This document shows, one piece after another, positions 1 to 8,964 of a stretch of DNA of 32,419 bases (position 1 is its first letter; each line of letters opens with the position of its first letter). Origin of the DNA: a bacterium (lineage in GTDB: Bacteria > Ratteibacteria > UBA8468 > B48-G9 > DTJG01); NCBI GenBank assembly GCA_029552985.1, contig JAKPDB010000092.1, forward strand, positions 1 to 32,419. Direction: 5' to 3'. The position numbers were made by a program, and so were the translations under genes. The notes beneath the pieces were generated by a model. It had not been told where the DNA came from. It saw nothing but the letters and a program-made list of their open reading frames with translations, and made no database searches.

Positions 1-2
1 GG

Positions 3-1280
3 AGGACAAAACTACTTTCCAACCATATAAAGAAAAAATTTCCTGATATTGTACAGATAGCAGGTGGTCCTCTTTCTTCTGGTTTCAAACTCTTACTTGA
101 AAATACTTCTGTTGATGCGATTTTTCACGGTGAATGTGAAATGACTCTTCCCCTGTGGCTCAATAACATAAAAAACCCTGAAGCATGGCATAGCATTAAT
201 GGGATTTCCTTTCGGGAAAATGCCCGATATGTAATAAACAAGAATGTTGTGCAGATAGAAAACCTTGATGATATACCATTTCCTCCATATGGAAGGATTG
301 TTGACTATACTCCTTACATTAACAAAAGCATTCCATCAAGATTACCAACAATTGCCGCAATGATGGCAGATTATCCTTCTGTTATCAATCATTATATTCA
401 AAGGACAAAAAATAACCCGGCTTACATTGAATTTATTACAAAGCGGGGCTGTACCCATAGGTGTTTTTTCTGCTACAGGCACGTGAAAGGGATTCGCAGT
501 CATAGTGTTGAGTACGTGATAGAACATATGAAGAAACTTAAATCAATGTTTCCGATTGGTGGATTTTATTTTGCAGATGAGTTGTTCAACCACAACAAAA
601 AATGGGTGATGGAATTGTGTGAAAGAATAAAAAAAGAGTTTCCTGGAATATTTTACATTATTTCAGGTGCAAGGGTTGATAATATGGACAATGAGATGCT
701 TGATGCTTTGTACAGTAGTGGTTGCATTGAAATCAGTTATGGCCAGGAATCCGGTGATGAATCAGTTTTACAGGAATATAGAAAAGGAGTCAGTGTTGAG
801 CAAAATCTGGAAATCACAAGATTAACACTTGAAAAAGGAATATTTTCTCCTGTCCAGCTGGTTATTGGTGCACCGTCAGAAAGTCCGGACACTGTTAAAC
901 GAACAATCAAATTTCTGAAAAAATTAAAAGTTTATGGAGCGTCAATAAACTATCTTTTGCCTTTACCAGAAACTCCCTCCTGGGAATATGTACAAAGGAA
1001 TGGATTAATTGAAGATATTGAAAAATATATTGAAGACGTTGCAGAATATGGAGGAAGCAAACTTCATGTAAATTTAACCAGTTGTGACAGAAAAATTGCA
1101 GGAACCTGGGTACGTCTCATAGAGTTGCATCTAAAGGCAAATTATTCCAGAAAAAAAAGAAAATACTTAAAATTTTTCTATGAAAAATTACGGTGTTTTC
1201 TCCTTTACAGGATGCCGACTTTCTATGAAGGTGTGGCATCAATCAAGAAAAAATTAGCCGCTTTCCATGAAAAACATTGA
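3..1280 (+). CDS. B12-binding-domain radical SAM protein, 5' partial
   Basis: The reading frame is open to the left window edge, so the ATG at 141 is internal and the gene starts outside the window. The first ~45 codons look like the end of a cobalamin-binding domain (AGGP, then a VDAIFHGECE stretch). The radical SAM cluster motif CxxxCxxC is C150, C154 and C157 counted from base 3 (CTHRCFFC), followed by a radical SAM barrel with a FYFADELF strand and the GQESGDE segment. By family it would bind a [4Fe-4S] cluster, S-adenosylmethionine and perhaps cobalamin, and modify a sugar, lipid or other small molecule; the substrate cannot be read from sequence. It overlaps the next gene by 14 bases, which places it in the polysaccharide operon. 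Cobalamin binding cannot be checked because the DxHxxG-bearing half of the domain is missing. Confidence 0.85.
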   Translation, partial: RTKLLSNHIKKKFPDIVQIAGGPLSSGFKLLLENTSVDAIFHGECEMTLPLWLNNIKNPEAWHSINGISFRENARYVINKNVVQIENLDDIPFPPYGRIVDYTPYINKSIPSRLPTIAAMMADYPSVINHYIQRTKNNPAYIEFITKRGCTHRCFFCYRHVKGIRSHSVEYVIEHMKKLKSMFPIGGFYFADELFNHNKKWVMELCERIKKEFPGIFYIISGARVDNMDNEMLDALYSSGCIEISYGQESGDESVLQEYRKGVSVEQNLEITRLTLEKGIFSPVQLVIGAPSESPDTVKRTIKFLKKLKVYGASINYLLPLPETPSWEYVQRNGLIEDIEKYIEDVAEYGGSKLHVNLTSCDRKIAGTWVRLIELHLKANYSRKKRKYLKFFYEKLRCFLLYRMPTFYEGVASIKKKLAAFHEKH

Positions 1281-3171
1281 AATTTTTCAAAAATCAAAAC
1301 GTGAGTTTCAATCCCGTGAAAGAGTAAAATTTCCTGAACACTGTCGTGCCGGTATATGTATCACAGTACAGGAAGTGAATAATCTGTTGGAGAAGAACAA
1401 TTCGCAGATTCAGACTTTTATCTGTTTTTCGCCTCAGGCAACCGCGGCATGTAAATTGAAAAATCTTCCATATTTCAACATAGAAGAATTTTATGATTCG
1501 GGGATTTTTCTTGAACTCGATGAAACAATGCTTCAATATCAAAAAAATGTTTTTATTCAGCTGGATTGGTTCCTGCAGGAAAAAATAAAGGAATTCAAAC
1601 ATTTTGATTTTACACCAGCTGAGAACTATTCGTTTTTTTTAAAAGTTCTGTGTGATATGGTTTTCCGCGCTTGCATAGGTCTTTCCCACCTGATGACTGT
1701 CCCTGGTCTTTCACATGTTTATTTCTTTCCTTCGTCTGCAACCAAAATTGATCCCACTCTTTTTATTGGTCTGGATGTATATAGAAAATGTTTACCAATT
1801 TTTTGTGAGAGATATGGAATAGAATATACAATTTGTGAAGTTTCTGGGGATGAACGCAATCACTTAAAAAATCCTGTCAGGCAATTTGTGGGAACATGCA
1901 GAAGAAAATTAAAAAATTCCATTTCAAGACTCAGAACGTGTCATTCTCAATACCTTGTTTTTAAACCAGGATACGATGTAGACGAGGTGATTGAAATTTT
2001 TCAAAAAAATAGATTTCCTGTTGTGACGCTTGAGAGCATTACAGACAGACGAAAAACAAAAAGTGAATTTAAAAAAATTCTGAATAAATTGCAGCCATTG
2101 AAAAAAGATGTTTTTGACATATTTCAAAAAAACAATTTCTTCACCTGGGCTGGAGTTGATTGTTTTTCAGTCATTCTTCCATATTTGAATTTCTGGTATG
2201 AGGTGGTCATTCCACAGATGTATGCCTCATTTGTGGTAGCAAGAGATTTATTTAAAAGACACAGGCCATCTGGTATCTTTCTTTTTTCTCCCTGGGAAGT
2301 GCATGATTTTGGTGTTTTGCATGCAGCGAAATTTCTCGGCATTCCAAGAATTTTATATCAACATGGCGGTTTTGAAGGAATTTGCGAATATACCTGTTAT
2401 GACTTGACAGAACTCAGACAGTGCGATTACAGATTTGTTTATGGAAATGGTGTGGCTGATTATTTTAATGAAAGAAAAAACAAAATGAATGAGAAAAGTG
2501 CCGAACTTGTTCCGGTGGGTTCAGCGCGTCTTGATAGATTGAGAATGAAAATGTTTGATGAAAGACATATCAGGGGAAAAATCGGGATACCTGACAACAA
2601 AACAGTTGTTTGTTATATTCCAACAAGTTATCAGTATCACTGGTATATGTGCAGAGAGGCGTATCTTTCGTGTTCGTATTTTGAATTTCTTTATCAATTA
2701 TGTGATATTTTTTCGAAATTTCCTAATATCCAATTTGTATACAAACCATTTCCTGAATTTCCTGAAGACCCTATGGCAGAAATGCTTGCTTTACGAGTAA
2801 AAAATTGCAAGGTCGTGAAAGATATTTCTGTCCCTGAGATCATTTCGTCAAGTAATGCAGTGATCATTGATATACCATCAACAGCATTGCTGGAAGCTAT
2901 GTTAACAGATAGACCTTTACTGGTTTTTGCCGATAGTAGATTTATTACACTGCTGGATAAAGCAAGGCAACTATTGAAAAAACGTGCAATTGTGGCAGAG
3001 AAACCAGAGGATTTTTATTCACGCATGACTGAATTTTTATCCTCAATACCTGAAGTTCTCAAACGACCTGACTGTAGTTTTGTTAAAGAATACGGAACTT
3101 ATCTTGACGACGGTAAAAGTGCTGAAAGAGCATTTAACAAAATCATGGAGATTATTAACAACTATGGTTGA
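1267..3171 (+). CDS. Large GT-B-like surface polysaccharide transferase
   Basis: This 634-residue soluble protein has no clear signal peptide or membrane segment. The C-terminal half resembles the GT-B fold of CDP-glycerol glycerophosphotransferase / UDP-GlcNAc 2-epimerase-like proteins. It has a YQHGG motif at Q365-H366-G367, a VPVGSARLDRLR segment typical of the inter-domain region, and a late VIIDIPSTALLEAM stretch where such enzymes bind the nucleotide sugar. The N-terminal ~300 residues match nothing I recognise. It probably transfers a sugar or polyol phosphate during surface glycan assembly. The start overlaps the preceding gene by 14 bases and the end overlaps the flippase gene by 8, implying coupled translation. 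The specific donor and acceptor are unknown. Confidence 0.7.
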   Translation: MKNIEIFQKSKREFQSRERVKFPEHCRAGICITVQEVNNLLEKNNSQIQTFICFSPQATAACKLKNLPYFNIEEFYDSGIFLELDETMLQYQKNVFIQLDWFLQEKIKEFKHFDFTPAENYSFFLKVLCDMVFRACIGLSHLMTVPGLSHVYFFPSSATKIDPTLFIGLDVYRKCLPIFCERYGIEYTICEVSGDERNHLKNPVRQFVGTCRRKLKNSISRLRTCHSQYLVFKPGYDVDEVIEIFQKNRFPVVTLESITDRRKTKSEFKKILNKLQPLKKDVFDIFQKNNFFTWAGVDCFSVILPYLNFWYEVVIPQMYASFVVARDLFKRHRPSGIFLFSPWEVHDFGVLHAAKFLGIPRILYQHGGFEGICEYTCYDLTELRQCDYRFVYGNGVADYFNERKNKMNEKSAELVPVGSARLDRLRMKMFDERHIRGKIGIPDNKTVVCYIPTSYQYHWYMCREAYLSCSYFEFLYQLCDIFSKFPNIQFVYKPFPEFPEDPMAEMLALRVKNCKVVKDISVPEIISSSNAVIIDIPSTALLEAMLTDRPLLVFADSRFITLLDKARQLLKKRAIVAEKPEDFYSRMTEFLSSIPEVLKRPDCSFVKEYGTYLDDGKSAERAFNKIMEIINNYG

Positions 3172-4699
3172 GGACTCTTTAAGGAAAAGGTATTTTTATA
3201 AACTCTTTACAAATATTGCTGGATACGCCATTGGTTTGATTACAATGGGAATTATTCCAAGGGCGCTTGGACCAAAGGCATTTGGAGATTTCAATTTTCT
3301 TACAAATTTTTTCAACCAGGTTGTTAACTTTTTGGACATGGGCAGTTCCACAGCATTTTTTACAAAGATTTCCCAGAGACAAAAAGAGTCCTCTCTTTTT
3401 GCCTTTTATTTGTGGTTTACCGTTTTGGTGACTATTTTGATTTTGCTCGGAGTATCACTGGCAGGTGTGTTTCGTGTTCATCAGAGATTATGGCCAGGCC
3501 AGAATATTATTTTTGTTTATTGCGGTGCATTATGGGCGATTTTGAACTGGGTTTTTAATGTTCTGAACCAGGCAACAGATGCATATGGATTGACTGTTTC
3601 TGCTGAGATAAAAAAGTTGTATCAAAAGATATTTAGCGTAATGTTGATACTGATTCTTTTTTATAATCATCTCATCAATCTTGCCAGTTTTTTCATTTAT
3701 CAGTATGCCATTCAAATTTTTATTATCCTCTCATTTTTTTGGGTTTTGAAACAAAATAGGAAACTTCCATATAGGTGGAAAATGACGCAGGAACAAACCA
3801 GATACTATGGTAAGGAATTTTTTGTTTACTGTTATCCCCTGTTTTTTTATTCTCTTTTTAGTTTACTCACAGGAATATTTGATAGATGGATTTTGCAGTA
3901 TTATAGTGGAAGTGTCCAGCAGGGATTTTATGGACTTGGTTACCAGATTGGAACAATATGCCTGATTTTTACATCGTCAATGACACCATTGTTTATCAGG
4001 GAATTTTCTATGGCATATGGAAATCAGGACAGAGATAGGATGATATTTTTGTTTCGTAGATACATTCCTTTTCTGTATGTGATTACCGCTTATTTTTCCT
4101 GTTTTGCTGCAACCCAGGCAGATGTTCTCATAAAAATATTTGGTGGTTCTCAATATAGTGCGGCGCTTTTACCGGTAATATTGATGTGCATCTTTCCGAT
4201 ACATTCGACATACGGACAATTAAGTGGTTCTGTTTTCCTTGCCACAGGGCAGACAAAACTATACAGAAACCTCGGCGTTCCATTCATGATTTTTGGTTCT
4301 ATGCTGACATATATTCTAATAGCGCCGCAGGATAAATTTGGTTTGAACATGGGTGCATCTGGTTTGGCAATAAAGATGGTGTTGCTTCAATTTATTCTGG
4401 TAAATGTTCAACTATTTTTTAATGCGAAATTTCTTGGAATTTCCTTTATTCGATATTTTGTTCATCAAATTATTGTAATTGTTTTGTTTCTTGCTATAGG
4501 AATTGATTCAAGATTTTTTGGGGACTTTTTGTTACGCGGGACTCCATTTATTTTCAGTTTCATTTTTTCTGGGCTTGTTTATACAGCAGTTTGTATTGTC
4601 TGTGCATTTTATTATCCAAGGGTTTTTGGTTTGTACAGGGACGACATTGAATTTTTCTTACGGTTTTTTCAGTTCAAGGACTTGACAGCAAAAAAATAG
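3164..4699 (+). CDS. Wzx-type polysaccharide flippase
   Basis: The product (511 residues) is an integral membrane protein with roughly 12-14 hydrophobic segments spread along its length. The opening NIAGYAIGLITMGIIPRALGP followed by FGDFNFL is characteristic of the polysaccharide_synt / MOP-superfamily flippases. Such proteins move undecaprenyl-linked repeat units across the inner membrane. I chose ATG 3164 over the upstream in-frame start at 3080 because it begins at the family's usual N-terminus. It also overlaps the upstream gene by only 8 bases and has GGAG at 3147-3150 ahead of it. The upstream start would add 28 residues read from inside the previous gene. Its presence marks the locus as a flippase-dependent (Wzx/Wzy-like) glycan pathway, although no polymerase is recognisable in the window. 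Confidence 0.85.
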   Translation: MVEDSLRKRYFYKLFTNIAGYAIGLITMGIIPRALGPKAFGDFNFLTNFFNQVVNFLDMGSSTAFFTKISQRQKESSLFAFYLWFTVLVTILILLGVSLAGVFRVHQRLWPGQNIIFVYCGALWAILNWVFNVLNQATDAYGLTVSAEIKKLYQKIFSVMLILILFYNHLINLASFFIYQYAIQIFIILSFFWVLKQNRKLPYRWKMTQEQTRYYGKEFFVYCYPLFFYSLFSLLTGIFDRWILQYYSGSVQQGFYGLGYQIGTICLIFTSSMTPLFIREFSMAYGNQDRDRMIFLFRRYIPFLYVITAYFSCFAATQADVLIKIFGGSQYSAALLPVILMCIFPIHSTYGQLSGSVFLATGQTKLYRNLGVPFMIFGSMLTYILIAPQDKFGLNMGASGLAIKMVLLQFILVNVQLFFNAKFLGISFIRYFVHQIIVIVLFLAIGIDSRFFGDFLLRGTPFIFSFIFSGLVYTAVCIVCAFYYPRVFGLYRDDIEFFLRFFQFKDLTAKK

Positions 4700-4701
4700 T
4701 A

Positions 4702-4729
4702 TGTTTTAATTGTTTAAAACAAATTAAAC
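4702..4729. repeat. Two overlapping AT-rich inverted repeats before a start codon
   Basis: The 32-base gap between the flippase and the first cytidylyltransferase holds a perfect inverted repeat, TGTTTTAA (4702-4709) and TTAAAACA (4714-4721), with a 4-base loop. It overlaps a second one, GTTTAA (4712-4717) and TTAAAC (4724-4729). They sit 2 bases upstream of the ATG at 4732, where no Shine-Dalgarno is visible. As RNA the stems are weak, having only A-U pairs plus one G-C pair each; as DNA they could be a protein-binding site. Function is unknown. Confidence 0.35.
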
Positions 4730-4731
4730 AA

Positions 4732-5424
4732 ATGAATACAGCAGTAATCTTTGCCCGTGGAGCTGAAAAAGGGAAAAGAAACATCAATCTCTATCTGATT
4801 GATGGCAAACCCTTAATTTATTATTCAATAACTGCTGCACTCGGGTGCAAAGATATTCATTCAGTTTTCGTGTCAACTGATGATGAAAAAACCGCAAATA
4901 TCGCAACCGGGCTATCCTGTAAAATCATTCGTAGAAAAACCCCAGCAGATAATGATGGTATGGGTAGGGCAATTGTTGAAGCAGTGAAGTATATCAATGA
5001 AAACGGTGTTGAAAATATTGTAATTCTTTCAGGAAATAATGCAATGATCAGTTCTCATCTGATTACCAAGTCCCTTGATATTTTAAAAACAAGGCAATCA
5101 GTTCAATCAGTAATTTCTGTCTGGAAAGCTCGTCATGACCATCCGAATTTTGCGATTGTCAAAAAAAATAACCATGTTTCACCACTGCTGGATAAACCAG
5201 TACACCAGGATGTATTTTTTTATGACGGAGCAGTGTGCGCTATTCGTAAACAAATTATCACACATGATTGTTTCAACCATAGAAACTGGTGGGCATATCT
5301 TCCTGATTGTGTTTTTCTTGTGAGACCCTGGCCCACAGGAAGAGATGTACACGATAGTTATGGACTTGCCCTTGCAAGATGGTGGATTGAAAACGCTTTA
5401 ATTGATGTCAGTGAGGAGATATGA
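4732..5424 (+). CDS. Cytidylyltransferase (NeuA/KdsB-like), divergent copy
   Basis: The 230-residue product resembles CMP-sugar synthetases of the acylneuraminate/KDO cytidylyltransferase family, which activate a ketosugar acid or similar substrate with CTP. The N-terminal nucleotide-binding loop is FARGAEKGKRNIN, a degenerate form of the usual ARGGSKGxPxKN. It is followed by DGKPLIYYSI and VFVSTDDEKTA, which match the family strands. The PTSPLR segment usual in the family is replaced by SGNNAMISS, so the acceptor is probably not an ordinary sialic acid. No Shine-Dalgarno precedes the ATG. The stop overlaps the next gene in ATGA. A second cytidylyltransferase lies at 7386. One may have a non-standard substrate, or the pair may act on two intermediates. 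Confidence 0.75.
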   Translation: MNTAVIFARGAEKGKRNINLYLIDGKPLIYYSITAALGCKDIHSVFVSTDDEKTANIATGLSCKIIRRKTPADNDGMGRAIVEAVKYINENGVENIVILSGNNAMISSHLITKSLDILKTRQSVQSVISVWKARHDHPNFAIVKKNNHVSPLLDKPVHQDVFFYDGAVCAIRKQIITHDCFNHRNWWAYLPDCVFLVRPWPTGRDVHDSYGLALARWWIENALIDVSEEI

Positions 5425-6398
5425 AAAAGATAAGGGTTCTTGTTTCAACTCATCCATTTGCAGTGTCAAATCCAGTCGCTGCTGAAATCATTCTTCAACA
5501 GGGATGGCAACTTGAATTTAATCCATATGGAAGGAAAATTTCTTCAAAAGAATTAAAAATGCTTCTGCCTGAAGTTGATGCTCTGATTGCAGGGACAGAG
5601 AAAATTGATGCAGAAGTGCTTGAATATGCGGACGACCTGAAATTAATATCACGTGTGGGAATAGGGCTTGATGGCATTGACTGGAACGAAATCAAAAAAA
5701 GAAATATTGAAGTGGCTTATACACCTGATGCGCCAAGTTTGTCAGTGGCAGAGCTCACGCTTGGTTTGATGATAAATCTTTTAAGAGGTGTTTCTATCTC
5801 TGACGCACAGATGCACAGAAAAAACTGGAAAAGATTTACAGGTTATGAACTTTCAGGTAAAACCATTGGAATTATTGGACTTGGCAGGGTTGGAAAAAAA
5901 TTGGTTAAACTGTTGCAACCCTTTTCCTGCAATATCCTTGTTAATGATATCAACCCAGACGAGCAATTTATCAAAACCTATCATCTTACTGCTGTTGACA
6001 AAGAAACGATTTTTAGAGAGTCATTAATCGTGACACTTCATGTTCCTCTGACTGGGCTGACGCGCAATATGATTAATGAACGCGTTTTCAGAATGATGAG
6101 GCATGATGCATTTCTTATAAATACTTCAAGAGGCCAGATTGTCGTTGAAAATGACCTTTACGCTGCTTTGAAAAACCACCAGATTTCTGGTGCAGCGATA
6201 GATGTTTACCATGAGGAACCTTATAATGGTCCTCTGACAGAGTTTGAAAATATTATACTGACATGTCACATGGGCTCATGTACTCAGGAAAGCAGGGCTG
6301 CGATGGAAATCGGAGCCGCTGAGGCGGTTGTGGATTTTTTCACAGGGAAACCGTTAAAAAACAGGGTTCCTGATGAACTGAGGATTACAGATGGTTGA
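5421..6398 (+). CDS. D-isomer-specific 2-hydroxyacid dehydrogenase
   Basis: This protein (325 residues) matches the D-2-hydroxyacid dehydrogenase family, which includes phosphoglycerate dehydrogenase and D-lactate dehydrogenase, and has the usual family length. The Rossmann loop GLGRVG is at residues 153-158 with an acidic residue at D176 after the second strand, which suggests NAD(H) rather than NADP(H). The catalytic triad is visible as R237 (TSRGQ), E266 (YHEEP) and H283 (TCHMG). It would interconvert a 2-keto acid and a D-2-hydroxyacid. It starts in an ATGA overlap with the cytidylyltransferase behind GAGGAG and overlaps the radical SAM gene by 8 bases. It therefore probably builds or oxidises a precursor of the activated sugar rather than serving serine synthesis. 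Confidence 0.85.
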   Translation: MKKIRVLVSTHPFAVSNPVAAEIILQQGWQLEFNPYGRKISSKELKMLLPEVDALIAGTEKIDAEVLEYADDLKLISRVGIGLDGIDWNEIKKRNIEVAYTPDAPSLSVAELTLGLMINLLRGVSISDAQMHRKNWKRFTGYELSGKTIGIIGLGRVGKKLVKLLQPFSCNILVNDINPDEQFIKTYHLTAVDKETIFRESLIVTLHVPLTGLTRNMINERVFRMMRHDAFLINTSRGQIVVENDLYAALKNHQISGAAIDVYHEEPYNGPLTEFENIILTCHMGSCTQESRAAMEIGAAEAVVDFFTGKPLKNRVPDELRITDG

Positions 6399-7389
6399 AA
6401 AAAATTTAAAAGTCCAGGTTAATGCCAATATTCACTTTCTCTATAAAAGTCCTGATGAGCAGTTATCGGAAGAATTTCTGGAATACAGAAAGAAGTGGCA
6501 TCACAATCCTGAAACATTTACAGTCAGTAAATTTCCTTTGCATCTTGACATTGAATCGACCAGTTTATGTAATCTTCACTGTCCTTTTTGTTCCTTCAAA
6601 ACGATTCACAGGACCTGGAAAAGAGGACACATGGAATGGAATCTTTATAAGAAAATTATAGACGAAGCAGCAGAGCATCAACTTTATTCAATAAAACTGA
6701 GTTTAAGAGGTGAACCATTGTTGCATCCTGACATATTCAAAATGATTGAATACGCCAGAAAAAAGGGTATCCTTGATATTTACTTTAACACCAATGCTGT
6801 TTTGATGGATACAGAAATAGCAGAAAGAATAGTGGATTCGGGTATTAACCGTATTTCGATTTCCTTTGAGGGATTTGAAAAAACTCTTTATGAAAAAAAC
6901 AGGGTTGGCGCATGTTTTGAAGAAGTGATAAAAAACATAGAGGGGCTTATTAATAAAAAATCTCAAAGGAATTCAAAAACTCCGAGAATACGAATTCAAA
7001 CTGTTCTGATTCCAGAAATGGAAGCAATTCTGGAAGAGTACAAAGAATTCTGGATGGAAAAAGGAGTTGATGAAATTGCCTATCTTGACCTTGAAAAGGA
7101 TCCAGAAAAAGATGAAGACCTTCATTATCCGTGGATATGTCCGCAGCTGTGGCAGAGAATGACGATATGGTACGATGGCACATTAATACCATGTGTGCAT
7201 GATACTTTTGGAGTTATGAAACTGGGTAATGTCTCAAGAGTCAATATTTCCGATGCCTGGAACAATGTGATAGAAAATGCTTACAGGCAGATTCATCAGG
7301 CGGGTTATGGAGAGACACTTTATGCGTGCAGGATATGTCCTTTGCGCGCTGGCCAGGTGAGAAAATTAAAATCAGGAGGTTCGGAATGA
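6391..7389 (+). CDS. Radical SAM/SPASM protein
   Basis: The 332-residue product has the radical SAM motif CxxxCxxC as C60, C64 and C67 (CNLHCPFC), followed by a GEP motif at 107-109. The C-terminal domain carries four cysteines (C250, C268, C313, C316) in the arrangement CPQLW ... DGTLIPC ... CRIC. This is the SPASM-type pattern for an auxiliary iron-sulfur cluster. Related proteins perform dehydrogenation, epimerisation, thioether formation or deoxygenation. The position between a hydroxyacid dehydrogenase and a cytidylyltransferase suggests a small-molecule sugar substrate rather than a peptide; no candidate precursor peptide is next to it. It overlaps the upstream gene by 8 bases and the downstream gene in ATGA. 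Confidence 0.85.
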   Translation: MVEKNLKVQVNANIHFLYKSPDEQLSEEFLEYRKKWHHNPETFTVSKFPLHLDIESTSLCNLHCPFCSFKTIHRTWKRGHMEWNLYKKIIDEAAEHQLYSIKLSLRGEPLLHPDIFKMIEYARKKGILDIYFNTNAVLMDTEIAERIVDSGINRISISFEGFEKTLYEKNRVGACFEEVIKNIEGLINKKSQRNSKTPRIRIQTVLIPEMEAILEEYKEFWMEKGVDEIAYLDLEKDPEKDEDLHYPWICPQLWQRMTIWYDGTLIPCVHDTFGVMKLGNVSRVNISDAWNNVIENAYRQIHQAGYGETLYACRICPLRAGQVRKLKSGGSE

Positions 7390-8147
7390 TACCAGCATTA
7401 TTAATAGGTAGAGAAGGGAGTGTTGGATTTCCAGGAAAGAACATTTATCCTGTTGTTGGAAGACCTATGATGGAGTATCCTCTTCTTGCCGCGAAGTATT
7501 CAAAATATGTTGATGCCATATATATTTCAACAGATTCAAAAAAAATTATGGAAATAGGTGAAAGACATGGTGCTATTATTATCGAAAGACCCGCAGAACT
7601 GTGTACAAAGGAAGCATTAGGAGAAGACGTTTTTGCTCATGGTTATAGATACATCAGGGATACAACAGGAAAGCAAATAGAGTTTATGGTGCTTTTGTTT
7701 TGCAATGCTCCAACAATTCTTGCTAGTACAATAGACAAGGGTATAGAAGTATTAAGAAAAAACCCTTTTGCGGATTCAGCAGTTTCTGTTTCAATTTACA
7801 ATATGTGGAGTCCGCTCCGGGCGAGAAAGCTTGGCAGCGATGGTTTTTTGTATCCATTTGTTCCTTTTGAAGTTTTTGGCGATGTAAACAAACTTAGTTG
7901 TGACAGAGACTCGCAGGGAGATGTGTATTTTGCGGACATGGGCGTTTCTGTGGTGAGACCACATTGCCTGGAAAATCTCAAAGAAGGGCTTTTACCTCAG
8001 AGATGGATGGGAAAAAAGATTCTACCACTTCTTCAATGGGGTGGGCTTGATGTTGATTACGAGTGGCAGATTCCACTGGTGGAATTCTGGTTGAAAAAGC
8101 ACGGGTTTACAGAAGAAAAAATACCCTATGCGCAAAGGTCTGACTGA
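7386..8147 (+). CDS. Cytidylyltransferase (acylneuraminate cytidylyltransferase family)
   Basis: The 253-residue product carries the CMP-sugar synthetase loop GREGSVGFPGKN, then VVGRPMMEYPLLAAK and AIYISTDSKKIMEIG. These match the NeuA/PseF/LegF family more closely than the copy at 4732 does. I chose ATG 7386 because it follows the Shine-Dalgarno AGGAGG at 7375-7380 and forms an ATGA overlap with the radical SAM gene. The longer in-frame start at 7326 would add residues unlike the family. The region equivalent to PTSPLR reads NAPTILAS, again atypical. It probably transfers CMP to a sugar acid or polyol phosphate made by its neighbours. No NeuB-type condensing enzyme occurs in the window, so the identity of the sugar is open. 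Confidence 0.8.
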   Translation: MIPALLIGREGSVGFPGKNIYPVVGRPMMEYPLLAAKYSKYVDAIYISTDSKKIMEIGERHGAIIIERPAELCTKEALGEDVFAHGYRYIRDTTGKQIEFMVLLFCNAPTILASTIDKGIEVLRKNPFADSAVSVSIYNMWSPLRARKLGSDGFLYPFVPFEVFGDVNKLSCDRDSQGDVYFADMGVSVVRPHCLENLKEGLLPQRWMGKKILPLLQWGGLDVDYEWQIPLVEFWLKKHGFTEEKIPYAQRSD

Positions 8148-8148
8148 C

Positions 8149-8964
8149 ATGAAATATGCAATTTCCAACATAGCATGGCAAAAAGAAATGACAGACCAGG
8201 TATTTTCACTTCTTCAGGAATACAGTATTTCAGGAATTGAAATTGCTCCCAGCAGGGTCTGGGAACATACTGATAAGATTTCCTATACACAGGTTGTAAA
8301 ATACAGAAGAAAAGTGGCAAAATGGGGACTGGAAATAGTTGGATTTCACTCTCTTTTTTATGACCATCCTGGTCTTGGATTATTTAAGGAGAAAGATGTT
8401 GAAAAAAAGACAAAGGATTTTCTAAAACACTTGATTACAGTGTGTGCTGATTGTGGAGGTAAGACACTGATTTTTGGTTCACCAAAGGCGAGAAAACGGG
8501 GAGATTTACCACTGGACAGGGCAATAGAAATTGCTGCAGACTTCTTTATAGAAGTTGCTGAAAAAGCAAAAGAAAAAAAAGTTTTTTTATGTATTGAACC
8601 ACTGGGACCTGATGAAACTGACTTTATTGATTCCGCGTGTTCTGCACTGCAACTTATAAAAAAAGTCAACCACCCGTATTTTCAGGGGCATCTGGATGCG
8701 AAAAGTTTGTATGCTTCCAGAGAAATTTCTTATCAAACATTTCAAAATTTTGCGCCCTTTCTCAAGCACTTTCATGTGAATGAACCCGAATTGAAACCAA
8801 TAAGTATTTCTAAGCAGATTGACCATTGTCTTATTGGTAAATATCTAAGAAAAATCGGATACAGCGGGTATGTATCCATTGAACAAAGAAGTGTTGATAC
8901 AATGGATACACTGGGGGTGATTAAGAAAAGTATAATGGAGATGAAAAAATGTTACGCAAACTGA
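8149..8964 (+). CDS. TIM-barrel sugar phosphate isomerase/epimerase
   Basis: This 271-residue protein has the look of the AP-endonuclease-2/xylose isomerase-like TIM-barrel family. Candidate metal ligands occur in the family's order: E150 (CIEPL), D183 (HLDAKS), H209 (HFHVNE) and E245 (SIEQRS). Such enzymes move a carbonyl group or epimerise a sugar or ketose by way of a bound divalent cation. I chose ATG 8149, one base after the preceding stop with AAAGG about 10 bases upstream; an alternative in-frame ATG at 8128 lies inside the previous gene. It overlaps the next gene by 16 bases. It most likely supplies or remodels the sugar backbone for the cytidylyltransferases. The exact reaction cannot be inferred. 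Confidence 0.8.
   Translation: MKYAISNIAWQKEMTDQVFSLLQEYSISGIEIAPSRVWEHTDKISYTQVVKYRRKVAKWGLEIVGFHSLFYDHPGLGLFKEKDVEKKTKDFLKHLITVCADCGGKTLIFGSPKARKRGDLPLDRAIEIAADFFIEVAEKAKEKKVFLCIEPLGPDETDFIDSACSALQLIKKVNHPYFQGHLDAKSLYASREISYQTFQNFAPFLKHFHVNEPELKPISISKQIDHCLIGKYLRKIGYSGYVSIEQRSVDTMDTLGVIKKSIMEMKKCYAN

Noticed and set aside
141-1280. ATG at 141 as the start of the first gene
   Set aside because: The same frame is open without a stop back to base 3 and encodes a recognisable cobalamin-domain ending, so the ATG is internal.
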